The notes under the pieces are model-generated. The model was not told the origin of the DNA, did no database searches, and was given only the letters and a program-made list of their open reading frames with translations. A stretch of 64,000 nucleotides of DNA from positions 5,801,501 through 5,865,500 of the forward strand of contig NZ_JAUCEU010000007.1 in NCBI RefSeq assembly GCF_030348765.1, read 5' to 3'. The position numbers and the translations under genes were made by a program. Every line of letters starts with the position of its first letter. The first letter of the stretch is position 1. Of the stretch, positions 1-8,273 are shown in pieces. Origin of the DNA: Neobacillus sp. CF12. GTDB taxonomy: Bacteria > Bacillota > Bacilli > Bacillales > Cytobacillaceae.

Positions 1-1
1 A

Positions 2-70
2 GCAGCAACAATTATGTACGAGCATAACTGGACATTAGAGGAATATTTTAATGAAGTTAAGAAAATGTAA
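2..70 (+). CDS. 3' end of an unidentified gene
   Basis: An open frame enters from the left edge and ends at TAA 68-70, giving a tail that closes with TLEEYFNEVKKM. An intrinsic terminator follows directly, which supports a real gene end. Too little is visible to name the product. Confidence 0.6.
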   Translation, partial: AATIMYEHNWTLEEYFNEVKKM

Positions 71-80
71 TAGGAAAGAA

Positions 81-113
81 CGGCACGCCTACCGAAGGGT
101 TGTGCCGCTTTTT
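81..113 (+). terminator. intrinsic terminator
   Basis: The inverted repeat CGGCAC / GTGCCG is followed by CTTTTT, just after the stop of the truncated first gene. Confidence 0.75.
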
Positions 114-201
114 ACTTATTTATAACTTTTCTTTGTTAATTTTCATTAAAAGATGTTATTCTAATCACTAAGGGCAGTTTTTACATATTATTTTTTGGAC
201 A

Positions 202-1692
202 ATGAAAGTGGTGAAGGCTTTGGATGAACAAATAACTGAAAATCATGAACAAGAACAGGTAACAGATAAGAAATCTGGGTATGTGCACATTAAAAAATTC
301 CATTTTATATTAATATTGTTTTTCCTTGTAGTGATATCGACCGGTATAACAATATTTGCCCTATCATTTGGTGAAGAAAAAGTCATAACTGTAGGTACCG
401 AAAGGTCTGAATTTGATAAACTTTACACTGCTTATGATACGCTGAAAGATGGATATTTTGAGGATCTTGATCAGAAAAAACTAATCAATGGAGCTATTGA
501 TGGAATGGTAAAAGCTCTAGACGACCCTTATACCGATTATATGAGTGTGGAGGAAGCTGAGAATTTCCATTCCTCAATTAACTCTTCTTTCCAGGGAATA
601 GGTGCTGAAATCCAAGAAAAAGACGGACATATTATGATTGTTTCACCTATTAAAGGTTCACCCGCTGAAAAAGCTGGATTAAGACCGAATGATATCATTA
701 CGTCAGTAGATGGAAAAAGCCTGCAAGGAATGACCTCGACCGAGGCGGTAATGATTATTCGTGGAAAAAAAGGAACCAAGGTTGAATTAACCATCCAACG
801 CCCGGGAACAGACGCCCCGGTAAAAGTTCCGATTATCCGTGATGATATTCCAATTGAGACCGTTTATGGTGAGATGGTAGGGGACGGAATCGCTAAAGTT
901 CAAATTACTAGTTTTTCGACAAACACCTCGAAGGAACTTGTAGAAAAGTTAACTGAACTACAACAACAAGGAATGAAGGGTGTAGTCTTGGATTTGCGTC
1001 AAAATCCGGGTGGATTGCTAGATGAAGCTATCAGTATTTCAAGTATGTTCGTTCCGAAAGGAAAACTAATCTTAAAAGTTGAAGATCGAAATGGAAAGAC
1101 GGAGGAATATCCTTCCCAAAATGATGGAAATCCTGATTTCCCACTGGTTGTCCTAATTGATAAAGGAAGTGCAAGTGCTTCAGAAATTCTAGCTGGAGCT
1201 GTCAGTGAATCTGCTGGGGTAAAGCTAGTGGGTGAGAATACCTTTGGTAAAGGAACAGTGCAAACTGCTAAGGATTTCCCTGATAACTCTAATATTAAAT
1301 TTACAACTGCCAAATGGCTGACTCCAAATGGCAATTGGATTCATAAAAAAGGAATTAAGCCGGATATTGAAGTTCCGCTTCCCGATTATGCAACATTACC
1401 AATCATCAATCCAGACAAAGAGTTAAAGCTCTCAAGTTCTTCAACCGAGGTTGAAACTGCTCAGAAAATGTTAAAAGCAATCGGGTATGACACAGGGCGT
1501 GAAGACGGATTCTTTGATGAAAAAACACAAGAAGCTGTCATTAGCTTTCAAACAGCAAATAATCTCCCGGCGGATGGAGTCTTAAAAGGGGATTCTACAT
1601 TTAAATTAATGGAAAAACTAAGAGAAAAGATTCAAGCAAATGATACTCAGCTACAAAAAGCCATTGAAGTATTAAAAGAAGAAATGAAATAA
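202..1692 (+). CDS. ctpB: S41 C-terminal processing peptidase (CtpA/CtpB type)
   Basis: Membrane-anchored serine protease with a Ser/Lys dyad. A single N-terminal membrane segment lies at about residues 34-54, a PDZ domain at about 125-205, and the S41 core at about 220-390. Ser325 (in KGSASASE), Lys350 and Gln354 (in FGKGTVQ) fit the family catalytic triad spacing. A peptidoglycan-binding-like domain follows at about 420-475. In B. subtilis CtpB cleaves SpoIVFA during sporulation signalling; CtpA is the close paralogue, so the exact symbol is uncertain. The start is not certain: ATG 202 has a poor ribosome site, and TTG 220 preceded by AAAGTGGTG is an alternative. It is monocistronic, with a strong terminator downstream. 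Confidence 0.88.
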   Translation: MKVVKALDEQITENHEQEQVTDKKSGYVHIKKFHFILILFFLVVISTGITIFALSFGEEKVITVGTERSEFDKLYTAYDTLKDGYFEDLDQKKLINGAIDGMVKALDDPYTDYMSVEEAENFHSSINSSFQGIGAEIQEKDGHIMIVSPIKGSPAEKAGLRPNDIITSVDGKSLQGMTSTEAVMIIRGKKGTKVELTIQRPGTDAPVKVPIIRDDIPIETVYGEMVGDGIAKVQITSFSTNTSKELVEKLTELQQQGMKGVVLDLRQNPGGLLDEAISISSMFVPKGKLILKVEDRNGKTEEYPSQNDGNPDFPLVVLIDKGSASASEILAGAVSESAGVKLVGENTFGKGTVQTAKDFPDNSNIKFTTAKWLTPNGNWIHKKGIKPDIEVPLPDYATLPIINPDKELKLSSSSTEVETAQKMLKAIGYDTGREDGFFDEKTQEAVISFQTANNLPADGVLKGDSTFKLMEKLREKIQANDTQLQKAIEVLKEEMK

Positions 1693-1698
1693 TGATTT

Positions 1699-1733
1699 AG
1701 CCTGAACCATTTGTGGATGGTTCAGGCTTTTTT
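1699..1733 (+). terminator. intrinsic terminator of the S41 protease gene
   Basis: A 12-bp stem, AGCCTGAACCAT paired with ATGGTTCAGGCT, is followed by a T tract. Confidence 0.9.
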
Positions 1734-1810
1734 ACGTATTGAAAGTATATTCTGTGCCTGATTTTCCGACAATGGAAATGAATATAGAAGGAATTAGGTG
1801 ATTTTTGAAT

Positions 1811-2611
1811 ATGAAAAAATTAGTCATAGCTGTTATAGTCCTGTCCTTTTTCGGCTTTGGTCCCCTACAAACGTTTTTTCAAAGTGGTGGTGAGAAGGAG
1901 GGAGAAACAACAACAAAGAGTATCCCTTTTCTGGAAAAATTGAAGGGTTCTTCTGAAAGTGAAGAAGGAGTTGAAACTTTTCTTATAATGGAAAATAGTA
2001 AGGGATCAATCTCTTCAACACCAGAACCCGGGCTACTGGTGAAATATGACAAAGTTGATAATAAAATGGAGTTCGGGTCCATTTTGGTTCCAATTAATGA
2101 TGAAAAAGATAAACTGGAGACTTTGAAAAATGAGGTATCAAAAATATATCAAATAGAGATTGATCATTGTTTACTCTTTGATTTTGCAAGCATCGGTAAA
2201 AGTATTGACCTGCTTGCGCCAAACGGGATAGAAATGAAGACTGGAACAGAAGGTCACCTCGAGAGTGAAAAGCAAATAGTAAAAGGAGAAGATTTTGTAT
2301 TCTATTTGGAGCAACTTAAAAGTGAGCCTAGCTATGCAAACGAATTAACTCCGTTGATTACAGCATTAAAAGCAGAAATGTTGAAAGAAATCTCGGTTGA
2401 GGAAATCCTCACATTGGCACCAAAAGTTATAAATGAGACATTAAAAGGTGTAAATACAGACATTGGAAAAGGAAAATTAATGGATTTGGGATTATCTGTG
2501 ATGATGAACCCTGTCACTTCCATTGAACAAATAGAATTAATGGCTGTTAACAAAGATGATAAACTTGAGAACGTAAATAAATTATTAGAAGGCGAACAAG
2601 TACAATATTAG
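1811..2611 (+). CDS. exported protein, possibly a divergent LCP-like domain protein
   Basis: About 266 residues with an N-terminal hydrophobic signal/anchor (residues 3-20) and no lipobox Cys. The middle section (VDN..FGSILVPIND through DHCLLFDFASIGKSIDLL and APNGIEM) recalls the layout of LytR-CpsA-Psr proteins, where a D-F-x-x-F motif precedes a conserved loop. The arginines expected of an active phosphotransferase are not evident, so this is a weak structural guess. ATG 1811 is preferred because GAAGGAATTAGGTG sits about 10 nt upstream; TTG 1805 is an alternative. No operon partner is visible. The function is unknown. Confidence 0.6.
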   Translation: MKKLVIAVIVLSFFGFGPLQTFFQSGGEKEGETTTKSIPFLEKLKGSSESEEGVETFLIMENSKGSISSTPEPGLLVKYDKVDNKMEFGSILVPINDEKDKLETLKNEVSKIYQIEIDHCLLFDFASIGKSIDLLAPNGIEMKTGTEGHLESEKQIVKGEDFVFYLEQLKSEPSYANELTPLITALKAEMLKEISVEEILTLAPKVINETLKGVNTDIGKGKLMDLGLSVMMNPVTSIEQIELMAVNKDDKLENVNKLLEGEQVQY

Positions 2612-2619
2612 AGGGATGA

Positions 2620-2645
2620 GAAAGTGAATGTGTTCATTCGCTTTC
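2620..2645. terminator. hairpin between convergent genes
   Basis: An 11-bp stem, GAAAGTGAATG / CATTCGCTTTC (one G-T pair), lies between two convergent genes. It probably serves both, although the T tract is short. Confidence 0.65.
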
Positions 2646-2649
2646 TTCC

Positions 2650-3360
2650 TTAACTTTCAGGATGGATATCTAATAATTGCTGGATTCTTTCTTTTTTACG
2701 TTCTATCAAATCAGCAATAAATTGACTGTATTCATTCTCTTTTTGCGTAGCGAGTTCCTCATATAATTCCTTTAGTTGTTCTAGGTGCTCTTTTAGGGTG
2801 TATTCATTCACGCCAGAACCCCCAGACTGAACTTTACGTAAGATAATTTCAACGAGCTTATCATTCGTTGCTTCAAGAGATTTTGTTCCTTGCCGTACAT
2901 AAATTGCTCCGTAACGTAGTTCATTCCGCTGAACTACAGATGTATAGGGTACATATTTAGGATCATATTCAATAATAAGTACCTGAAACCTTTTATTGCT
3001 CAATGTTTGCTGATCCTTACCAAAATAAAAATCCTCTGTTCGATATTTTAGGTATTTCGGCAGTAAATTGGCCAGTTTATTGTCTATATCTGCTTTATCT
3101 AGAAAGTCATCTTCGTTAAGCCCAGATAAGGAAATAGCACCCTCATCATTTTGACTGACACCAACAATAATACAGCCTCCACCAGAATTAGCAATCGCGA
3201 GGACATGTTTAGCCATCTTAGAAAATTCCGTCCACTTTGTTTTAAAATCTAGAAAATCAGTTTCACCTGTATTATGAAGGAGAAGTTCTTTTAATGTTTC
3301 ATGTGAAGGATTTTTTATGAAATGCAGGAGACTTTTTGGGTAGACATACTCATAGATCAT
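2650..3360 (-). CDS. AlbA_2 (Schlafen-like) domain protein
   Basis: 236 residues. Residues about 20-165 match the AlbA_2 pattern: the E-x-x-x-x-D-F-K motif (ETDFLDFKTKW), then AIANSGGGCIIVGV, and later VPYTSV and YVRQGTKS. This domain is found in putative nucleic-acid or nucleotide binding regulators and in Schlafen-type proteins. The last 60 residues are charged and predicted coiled coil (EHLEQLKELYEELATQKE). It is transcribed divergently from the CobW-type GTPase, with about 117 bp between starts. The biochemical role is unknown. Confidence 0.75.
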   Translation of the reverse strand: MIYEYVYPKSLLHFIKNPSHETLKELLLHNTGETDFLDFKTKWTEFSKMAKHVLAIANSGGGCIIVGVSQNDEGAISLSGLNEDDFLDKADIDNKLANLLPKYLKYRTEDFYFGKDQQTLSNKRFQVLIIEYDPKYVPYTSVVQRNELRYGAIYVRQGTKSLEATNDKLVEIILRKVQSGGSGVNEYTLKEHLEQLKELYEELATQKENEYSQFIADLIERKKERIQQLLDIHPES

Positions 3361-3477
3361 GAGGGGAATTCCTTTCTGAATTTTCTTTTACTACTATTAT
3401 AAGCCACTTTTATCTAGTTGTTAGCCCAATTTCAGATATAATAAAAGCATTATCGAAAAGAAAAAGAGGTAAGCAAG

Positions 3478-4422
3478 ATGAATAACACAGAGGTATATAT
3501 ATTATCCGGATTTCTAGGAAGTGGAAAAACGACACTTTTGCGCCGTTTACTTGAAAATGAACGTTTATTAGGCAGAAAGACTGCAGTGATGATGAATGAG
3601 TTAGGGAAGGTTTCAATAGATTCAGAAGTCGCGCGTGAAGAGGATGTTTCTTTGAAGGAACTATTAGGTGGGTGTATCTGCTGTTCAATATCAGACAAGC
3701 TTGAGGCTCAGTTGCAAAGCCTATTAGTAAATGAAAAGCCAGATGTTATTTATATCGAAACCACTGGTGCGGCACACCCTGTTGAAGTCCTAGACGCTAT
3801 TCTTTCACCTTTATTTGCTGATCAATTTATCATTAAAGGTATTGTAACGACTGTGGATGGATTAAGATGGAGAGATAGAAGGTCGCTTAGTCCACAACTT
3901 CAACAATTACTTCTTGAACAGGTTAGGCACGCAGACTATATTCTCATAAATAAAATGGATGAGTTGTCAGAATCAGAGCAGTCTAAAACTATTTTCGAGG
4001 TACAAGGAATCAATTCTTCTGCACGCTGTTTGTTAACCAATTATTCTCAAGTTTCCATTGAGGAGTTGAGGAAGTTAACAGTATCGTTTGCAAAACAATC
4101 CAACTCAAATTTTTCTCAAAAAGCGCTTAATTTAACCACCTTTGTCTATCAATTCCAAGAGCCAATTAGCCATTCTAATTTTGAGGAATTTCTAAGGGAT
4201 TTACCGGAAAGCATTTACCGCATAAAAGGGTATATGAAGTTTGATGCTTCATCAAAACCTTATCTTTTTCAATACTCCTATGGCATGCCTTTATACATGA
4301 AGGAAGAGATGAATTTACCTTTAAATCTAGTGTTTATTGGTGAAAATATCAATTGGTCAGAAATTGAAGAAAAGCTAAAAAAACTTGAACTTTTTTATAA
4401 AATCCAAAAAGAAAATGAATGA
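3478..4422 (+). CDS. CobW/COG0523-family GTPase (putative metal chaperone)
   Basis: A G3E-family P-loop GTPase: Walker A GFLGSGKTT (residues 11-19), the family-diagnostic CxCC metal motif (Cys66-x-Cys68-Cys69 in GGCICCS), ETTGAAHP and NKMDE. A CobW_C-like domain lies at about residues 220-310. Family members deliver zinc or other metals to client enzymes, often under metal limitation; the metal here cannot be told. The start has a good site (AGAGG, 9 nt upstream). No Zur-type operator was recognised in the short upstream region. It resembles the YjiA/ZagA group but is not firmly assignable to either. Confidence 0.85.
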   Translation: MNNTEVYILSGFLGSGKTTLLRRLLENERLLGRKTAVMMNELGKVSIDSEVAREEDVSLKELLGGCICCSISDKLEAQLQSLLVNEKPDVIYIETTGAAHPVEVLDAILSPLFADQFIIKGIVTTVDGLRWRDRRSLSPQLQQLLLEQVRHADYILINKMDELSESEQSKTIFEVQGINSSARCLLTNYSQVSIEELRKLTVSFAKQSNSNFSQKALNLTTFVYQFQEPISHSNFEEFLRDLPESIYRIKGYMKFDASSKPYLFQYSYGMPLYMKEEMNLPLNLVFIGENINWSEIEEKLKKLELFYKIQKENE

Positions 4423-4482
4423 ACATTTATTCTTCAGGTAACTCTTTTAATGTAGTTATTTTACATTGAAAAGGGGGATTAG

Positions 4483-5304
4483 ATGAAGAAGAAAACAATT
4501 GTTGTAATGGTTATTCTTTTCCTCCTATATGGTCAAGGGATTCATGCTGCAACCAATATTAGTTACAAAATTGAAATGCTGCCATGGGAAGAAGTCAATA
4601 ATGTTATACCGAAGTATTCGAAGTTTACGGTTCTGGACCTTGAAACTGGGAAGAAGTTTAAAGTTCAAAGGCGTGCGGGCAGTCACCATGCTGACGTACA
4701 GCCATTGACCCCAAAGGATACAAAAATCATGAAAAAGATTTACGGAGGAAAATGGAGCTGGAAACGACGTGCCATCATTGTGATTAGTAAGGATCAATGG
4801 ATTGCTGGCTCCATGCATGGCATGCCGCATGGGGCTGGTGCTTTAAAAAATAATTTTCCTGGACATTTTTGTATCCACTTTTTCGGCAGTACAACACATC
4901 GTACCAATGCAATGGATCTTTCCCATATGTTGATGATATTTAAGGCATCTGGGAAGCTAGAAGAGTACTTGAGTAAAGCCTCACCATATGAGACGGTTGA
5001 TGCTTATGTTGCTGGGTTAAAACAGCAGGATGCCTTCATTTCAAATTTAATCTCACTACAGAAACTCAACTGGAAACCTATATTAGGTAAAATTGAAAAT
5101 GTTAGAATAACACGGATGCCGATACTGCCAGCTGAAGATTTAATAAATGAAATTAGCATGGACGTACCAATTGAAATAGATTGGTTTATAAAAAATAGAG
5201 GACGGCAGCACTATCGAGGTGAGATCCATTTAATCCGTTTTTCAACCATGGATGCTTGGAAGGTAGACTCTGACTCGTTTTTAAAGGAAAACGAACTAAA
5301 GTAA
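4483..5304 (+). CDS. secreted protein with conserved His/Cys motifs, function unknown
   Basis: A signal peptide (residues 1-22, cleavage near IHAATN) is followed by a conserved-looking core: SHHADVQPLTP, GKWSWKRRAIIVI, MHGMPHGAG, PGHFCIHFFGSTTHR. The repeated His residues, one Cys and an Asp would suit a metal site or a transpeptidase-like fold, but I cannot place it in a named family. Residues 180-273 form a second, less conserved domain. The start has a strong AAAGGGGGA site. It is a single gene between a CobW GTPase and a small zinc-ribbon protein on the other strand. Confidence 0.75.
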   Translation: MKKKTIVVMVILFLLYGQGIHAATNISYKIEMLPWEEVNNVIPKYSKFTVLDLETGKKFKVQRRAGSHHADVQPLTPKDTKIMKKIYGGKWSWKRRAIIVISKDQWIAGSMHGMPHGAGALKNNFPGHFCIHFFGSTTHRTNAMDLSHMLMIFKASGKLEEYLSKASPYETVDAYVAGLKQQDAFISNLISLQKLNWKPILGKIENVRITRMPILPAEDLINEISMDVPIEIDWFIKNRGRQHYRGEIHLIRFSTMDAWKVDSDSFLKENELK

Positions 5305-5310
5305 ATTTAA

Positions 5311-5345
5311 AAACACCTTTATCGAATAATAAAGGTGTTTCTTTG
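5311..5345. terminator. bidirectional terminator
   Basis: The stem AAACACCTTTAT / ATAAAGGTGTTT has A/T-rich flanks on both sides and lies between convergent genes. Confidence 0.85.
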
Positions 5346-5349
5346 TGTG

Positions 5350-5592
5350 TTACGCTTGTTCTCCAAATTTAATAAATGTTCTTTCATCCTCAATTAGACC
5401 GCAGGCGCCACATTGAATTCGATATTCAGGTCCATTGTAAGGCAGGTGAAAGGGTTCCAAATCATTTTGACTGTATTCTCTAATAACATCACCAGACTGG
5501 GGGTCAAGTTTCACTGATTGGGAAACTTGTTGAATAATATTAAAGCGACTTCGATTGGTTTTACAATTCGGACATTTATAAGGTGTAGACAT
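5350..5592 (-). CDS. small zinc-ribbon protein
   Basis: 80 residues with two CxxC knuckles: CPNC (residues 7-10) and CGAC (about 61-64). This is a typical zinc-ribbon layout with a 50-residue insert. AAAGGAG lies 7 nt upstream of the start. I do not recognise the family. It could be a nucleic-acid-binding accessory protein, but nothing in the context says so. Confidence 0.75.
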   Translation of the reverse strand: MSTPYKCPNCKTNRSRFNIIQQVSQSVKLDPQSGDVIREYSQNDLEPFHLPYNGPEYRIQCGACGLIEDERTFIKFGEQA

Positions 5593-5687
5593 TGTAATCT
5601 CCTTTCACGGATTTAATACCTTTATTTTTTGCAATAATGTTGGAAAGTATGTAACAATGCAATTGAGGGTAAATGGAGGTGGAGTTA

Positions 5688-5975
5688 TTGACGATAGGAA
5701 ATATCAATTTTGATGAATTATTAGGTGAGTATCGAATGATTTGGAATAATCGTTTGCTTGCTTCCAGCGATCATAGCAGTGAAGAGACGTTAAAAGAAGC
5801 TATCAAAAGAGAATTACTTGATGAGAATTCTCATCCGAGAATACGAAAGAATAAATATGAAAAATACTATCTTGCTATTAACAGAATTACAATGGCGACC
5901 ATTTCAAATGAAGCAAAAGTATCTCTTATCCGTGTGCACAATGGTGTTATGGAGGAACTATTAAAGGAGAGTTAG
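5688..5975 (+). CDS. small protein of unknown function (TTG start)
   Basis: 95 residues, soluble, mixed charge, no recognised domain. TTG 5688 is chosen as the start because GGAGGTG (5675-5681) lies exactly 6 nt upstream. The in-frame ATG at 5673 overlaps that ribosome site and cannot use it. The stop is 2 nt before the start of the FixH-like lipoprotein gene, so the two are probably cotranscribed. Confidence 0.7.
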   Translation: MTIGNINFDELLGEYRMIWNNRLLASSDHSSEETLKEAIKRELLDENSHPRIRKNKYEKYYLAINRITMATISNEAKVSLIRVHNGVMEELLKES

Positions 5976-5977
5976 AC

Positions 5978-6430
5978 ATGAAAAAAATGTTATTCTTAAG
6001 TCTTATGGTTTTAGCCTTCTTACTAGTCAGTGCATGCAATAATAAACAACATCCAGCAAATGATGAATTACCTGAATTTGTAGAAGTGAACTTGACTGTT
6101 ACCCCTGAGAATGGAAAGGCAAATGAACCCATTGTTTTTGAAGCAAAGGTAACGCAGGGAGACGAAAATGTTGAGGATGCAGATGAGGTAAAATTTGAAA
6201 TATGGCGTGCCAAAGATGAAGAACATGAAAAAATTACCGTGGAACATTCAGAGGATGGAATTTATCGATTAGAAAAGACATTTCAACAAGAAGGAACATA
6301 TTATATTATTTCACATGTTACCGCAAGAGACATGCATAATATGCCTAAGGAAGTGTTTGTTGTTGGTACACCGAGTGAACCGGAAGATCCAAGCGAATCA
6401 AAAGATGACATGAATATGGAAGGGCATTAG
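5978..6430 (+). CDS. FixH/YtkA-like lipoprotein
   Basis: 150 residues. The lipoprotein signal ends in LLVSAC (Cys20). The body, about residues 35-130, is a beta-rich FixH/YtkA-like domain: VNLTVTPENGKANEPIVFEAKV and GTYYIISHVTARDMHNMPK. The tail is acidic and ends MNMEGH. Such proteins face outward and are linked to oxidase or copper handling in some Bacillus; that role here is inference. AAAGGAG lies 5 nt upstream, and the gene follows the preceding small gene immediately. Confidence 0.8.
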   Translation: MKKMLFLSLMVLAFLLVSACNNKQHPANDELPEFVEVNLTVTPENGKANEPIVFEAKVTQGDENVEDADEVKFEIWRAKDEEHEKITVEHSEDGIYRLEKTFQQEGTYYIISHVTARDMHNMPKEVFVVGTPSEPEDPSESKDDMNMEGH

Positions 6431-6439
6431 CAACAAAAA

Positions 6440-6479
6440 GTGGAAGCGCCTTGACCCCGAGGGGCTAGGCGCTGGAGCT
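6440..6479. repeat. short GC-rich palindromic repeat
   Basis: AGCGCCT...AGGCGCT flanks a CCCCGAGGGG core just downstream of the FixH-like gene. It resembles dispersed intergenic palindromes seen in many Bacillus genomes. Copy number cannot be judged from one window. Confidence 0.55.
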
Positions 6480-6491
6480 AATTTAGGATGG

Positions 6492-6523
6492 AAAAGACAG
6501 CGAGAAGTATATGCTGTCTTTTT
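6492..6523. terminator. bidirectional terminator
   Basis: AAAAGACAGC / GCTGTCTTTTT, between convergent genes. Confidence 0.85.
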
Positions 6524-6524
6524 C

Positions 6525-6989
6525 TTATAATTCTGAAACATCGATTTGGGAATATTGAATTTCATAGGATTTTATTAATTTTATTTCGAGTATTCCATCT
6601 TTATATTTAGCGGAAGATCCCTTCTTTTTAACCATTGCAGGAAGAGGTATTTGATGTTTATTTCCTTGATTGGGGATATCTTCTAGCAACAACTGATTGG
6701 CTGTGTGATAAATTCGTATTTTTCTTAGTAATGACTCATCCTCTAGCGGAATTCTAACAAAAACAGAATCATGTGTTTCAAAGGCTGTTGAGTTCAATCC
6801 ATTTGCCTGCTGAAAGGGTTGGGGGCGATAAGGATTCACCGTGTCCTGGGAATTCATTGTTCCCCCCGATTGAGATGACATTACATTTCCCATAATACCC
6901 TTAATAAATTGATCAATTTCATCTGGTTTCATATGTTGCAGCTTATTCTTCATGTCTTTATTAAAAGGGAAAAAATTCCACGGAAACAT
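6525..6989 (-). CDS. Hsp20/alpha-crystallin-like spore protein (GerT/CotM-like)
   Basis: 154 residues. The C-terminal half (about 75-154) has the small heat-shock fold pattern: HDSVFVRIPL, RKIRIYHTANQLLLEDIP and YKDGILEIKLIK, where the last is the usual conserved beta-strand pair. The N-terminal half is Gln/Asn-rich with no domain. The start is set at 6989 because GGTGGGGG lies 5 nt upstream; an in-frame ATG 13 codons earlier has no ribosome site. GerT and CotM are spore-coat Hsp20 relatives in B. subtilis, but spore association here is inferred only from resemblance. Confidence 0.65.
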   Translation of the reverse strand: MFPWNFFPFNKDMKNKLQHMKPDEIDQFIKGIMGNVMSSQSGGTMNSQDTVNPYRPQPFQQANGLNSTAFETHDSVFVRIPLEDESLLRKIRIYHTANQLLLEDIPNQGNKHQIPLPAMVKKKGSSAKYKDGILEIKLIKSYEIQYSQIDVSEL

Positions 6990-7157
6990 AACTACCCCCA
7001 CCTTTTTTGCAAACTCTTTTCTGGGCATTGATACCCTATAATATGCTTAAAAGATTCAATGCGTTATAAATAACCGGCAAGCCAACAAATAAATTTGTAT
7101 ATATAACCAAGCAATAGAGTCATATAGTAAAGAAAAACATGGAGAGGATAATGGCTC

Positions 7158-7949
7158 GTGAAGAGTAAAACGGCTTTAATTACTGGTGGGGCTACTGGTT
7201 TAGGGGAAAAAACTGCATGGCAGCTTGCCGAACTAGGATATCAGTTAGCAATAAATTATCGAAACAGTAAAAACGAAGCTATTCTTTTATCTCAAGAGCT
7301 GGAAAGGAAATTTGGGAATAAAATCATTTGCATCCAGGGAGATGTGGCAAATCAGTCCGACTGCGCACAGATTGTTAATCAAACTATTTCAGAATTTGGC
7401 TCGATTGATGTAGTGATTCATAATGCAGGACCGTATGTACAAGAACGAAAAAAAATGACGGAGTATTCTATTGATGAATGGAATTATTTAATAAATGGGA
7501 ATTTAAATGCCGTTTTTTATTTATCAAAAGAGATCATCCCATCTATGCGCAAGCAGCACTGGGGAAGGATCATCACCATGGGTTTTGACCGAGTGGATAC
7601 CGCGCCAGGCTGGGTGTACAGATCAGCTTTTAGTGCTGCAAAAACAGCTCTGGCTTCACTCACTAGAACAATAGCGATTGAGGAAGCAAGTTTTGGGATT
7701 ACTGCTAATATGGTTAGCCCCGGTGATATTATTTCTCGCTGGAAGGAGAAAAGTATCGATGAATCCATCCCAGCTGAAACAGTGCCAGTAGGAAGAGTGG
7801 GAACGGGTGAGGATATCTCGAGAGTTATAGCCTTCCTGATTGATGAGAAATCTGACTTTATTACCGGGAGTATCATTCCCGTAACAGGCGGAATGGATGT
7901 CCTAGGAAAAGCATATACTCAAGCAATACTGCCAGATCCATCAAAATAG
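7158..7949 (+). CDS. SDR-family protein with degenerate catalytic residues
   Basis: 263 residues with a classical Rossmann SDR layout: TGGATGLG cofactor motif (residues 9-16), HNAGP, and the C-terminal ITGSIIPVTGGMD. The catalytic YxxxK reads FSAAK, so Phe158 stands where Tyr is expected, with Lys162 retained. The serine normally about 13 residues before the Tyr is also absent (the region reads ITMGFDRVDTAPGW). Classical dehydrogenase chemistry therefore looks impaired, unless nearby Tyr154 substitutes. The start is GTG with GGAGAGG 10 nt upstream. B. subtilis YtkK-type SDRs are the nearest guess. Confidence 0.8.
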   Translation: MKSKTALITGGATGLGEKTAWQLAELGYQLAINYRNSKNEAILLSQELERKFGNKIICIQGDVANQSDCAQIVNQTISEFGSIDVVIHNAGPYVQERKKMTEYSIDEWNYLINGNLNAVFYLSKEIIPSMRKQHWGRIITMGFDRVDTAPGWVYRSAFSAAKTALASLTRTIAIEEASFGITANMVSPGDIISRWKEKSIDESIPAETVPVGRVGTGEDISRVIAFLIDEKSDFITGSIIPVTGGMDVLGKAYTQAILPDPSK

Positions 7950-8059
7950 AACAATAAGTCTTTCCTTTTACAATTTTTTGAACAATTCGATAGTCTGGGA
8001 TAAAATGCATACCTTTTGTGGATAATAGATGTAAACATCTATGAAAGGAGCAAAATAAA

Positions 8060-8218
8060 ATGAGTTTTAACGTGAATCGTATAAATCCAAACCAAACTCA
8101 AGTATTTTTTCATGATGGTCGTTTTGAAACATTAACGAATGAGGAATTAGAAGAATTTTTGCTCCACATGGGTATTAGTGAAGTTAATTCAGGAATGGAA
8201 CAAGATGTAACGGATTAA
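8060..8218 (+). CDS. small conserved-looking protein
   Basis: 52 residues starting MSFNVNRINPNQTQVFF, containing FETLTNEELEEFLLHMG. GAAAGGAG lies 8 nt before the ATG and a clear terminator follows the stop, both typical of a real gene. No family is recognised. It lies alone between the SDR gene and a convergent acetyltransferase. Confidence 0.65.
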   Translation: MSFNVNRINPNQTQVFFHDGRFETLTNEELEEFLLHMGISEVNSGMEQDVTD

Positions 8219-8238
8219 TACTATTTTATTATAAAAAA

Positions 8239-8270
8239 AGAAGCAATTGGCATTATGCCGATTGCTTCTT
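8239..8270. terminator. bidirectional terminator
   Basis: AAGAAGCAAT / ATTGCTTCTT with a nested GGCAT / ATGCC, between convergent genes. Confidence 0.85.
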
Positions 8271-8273
8271 AAC

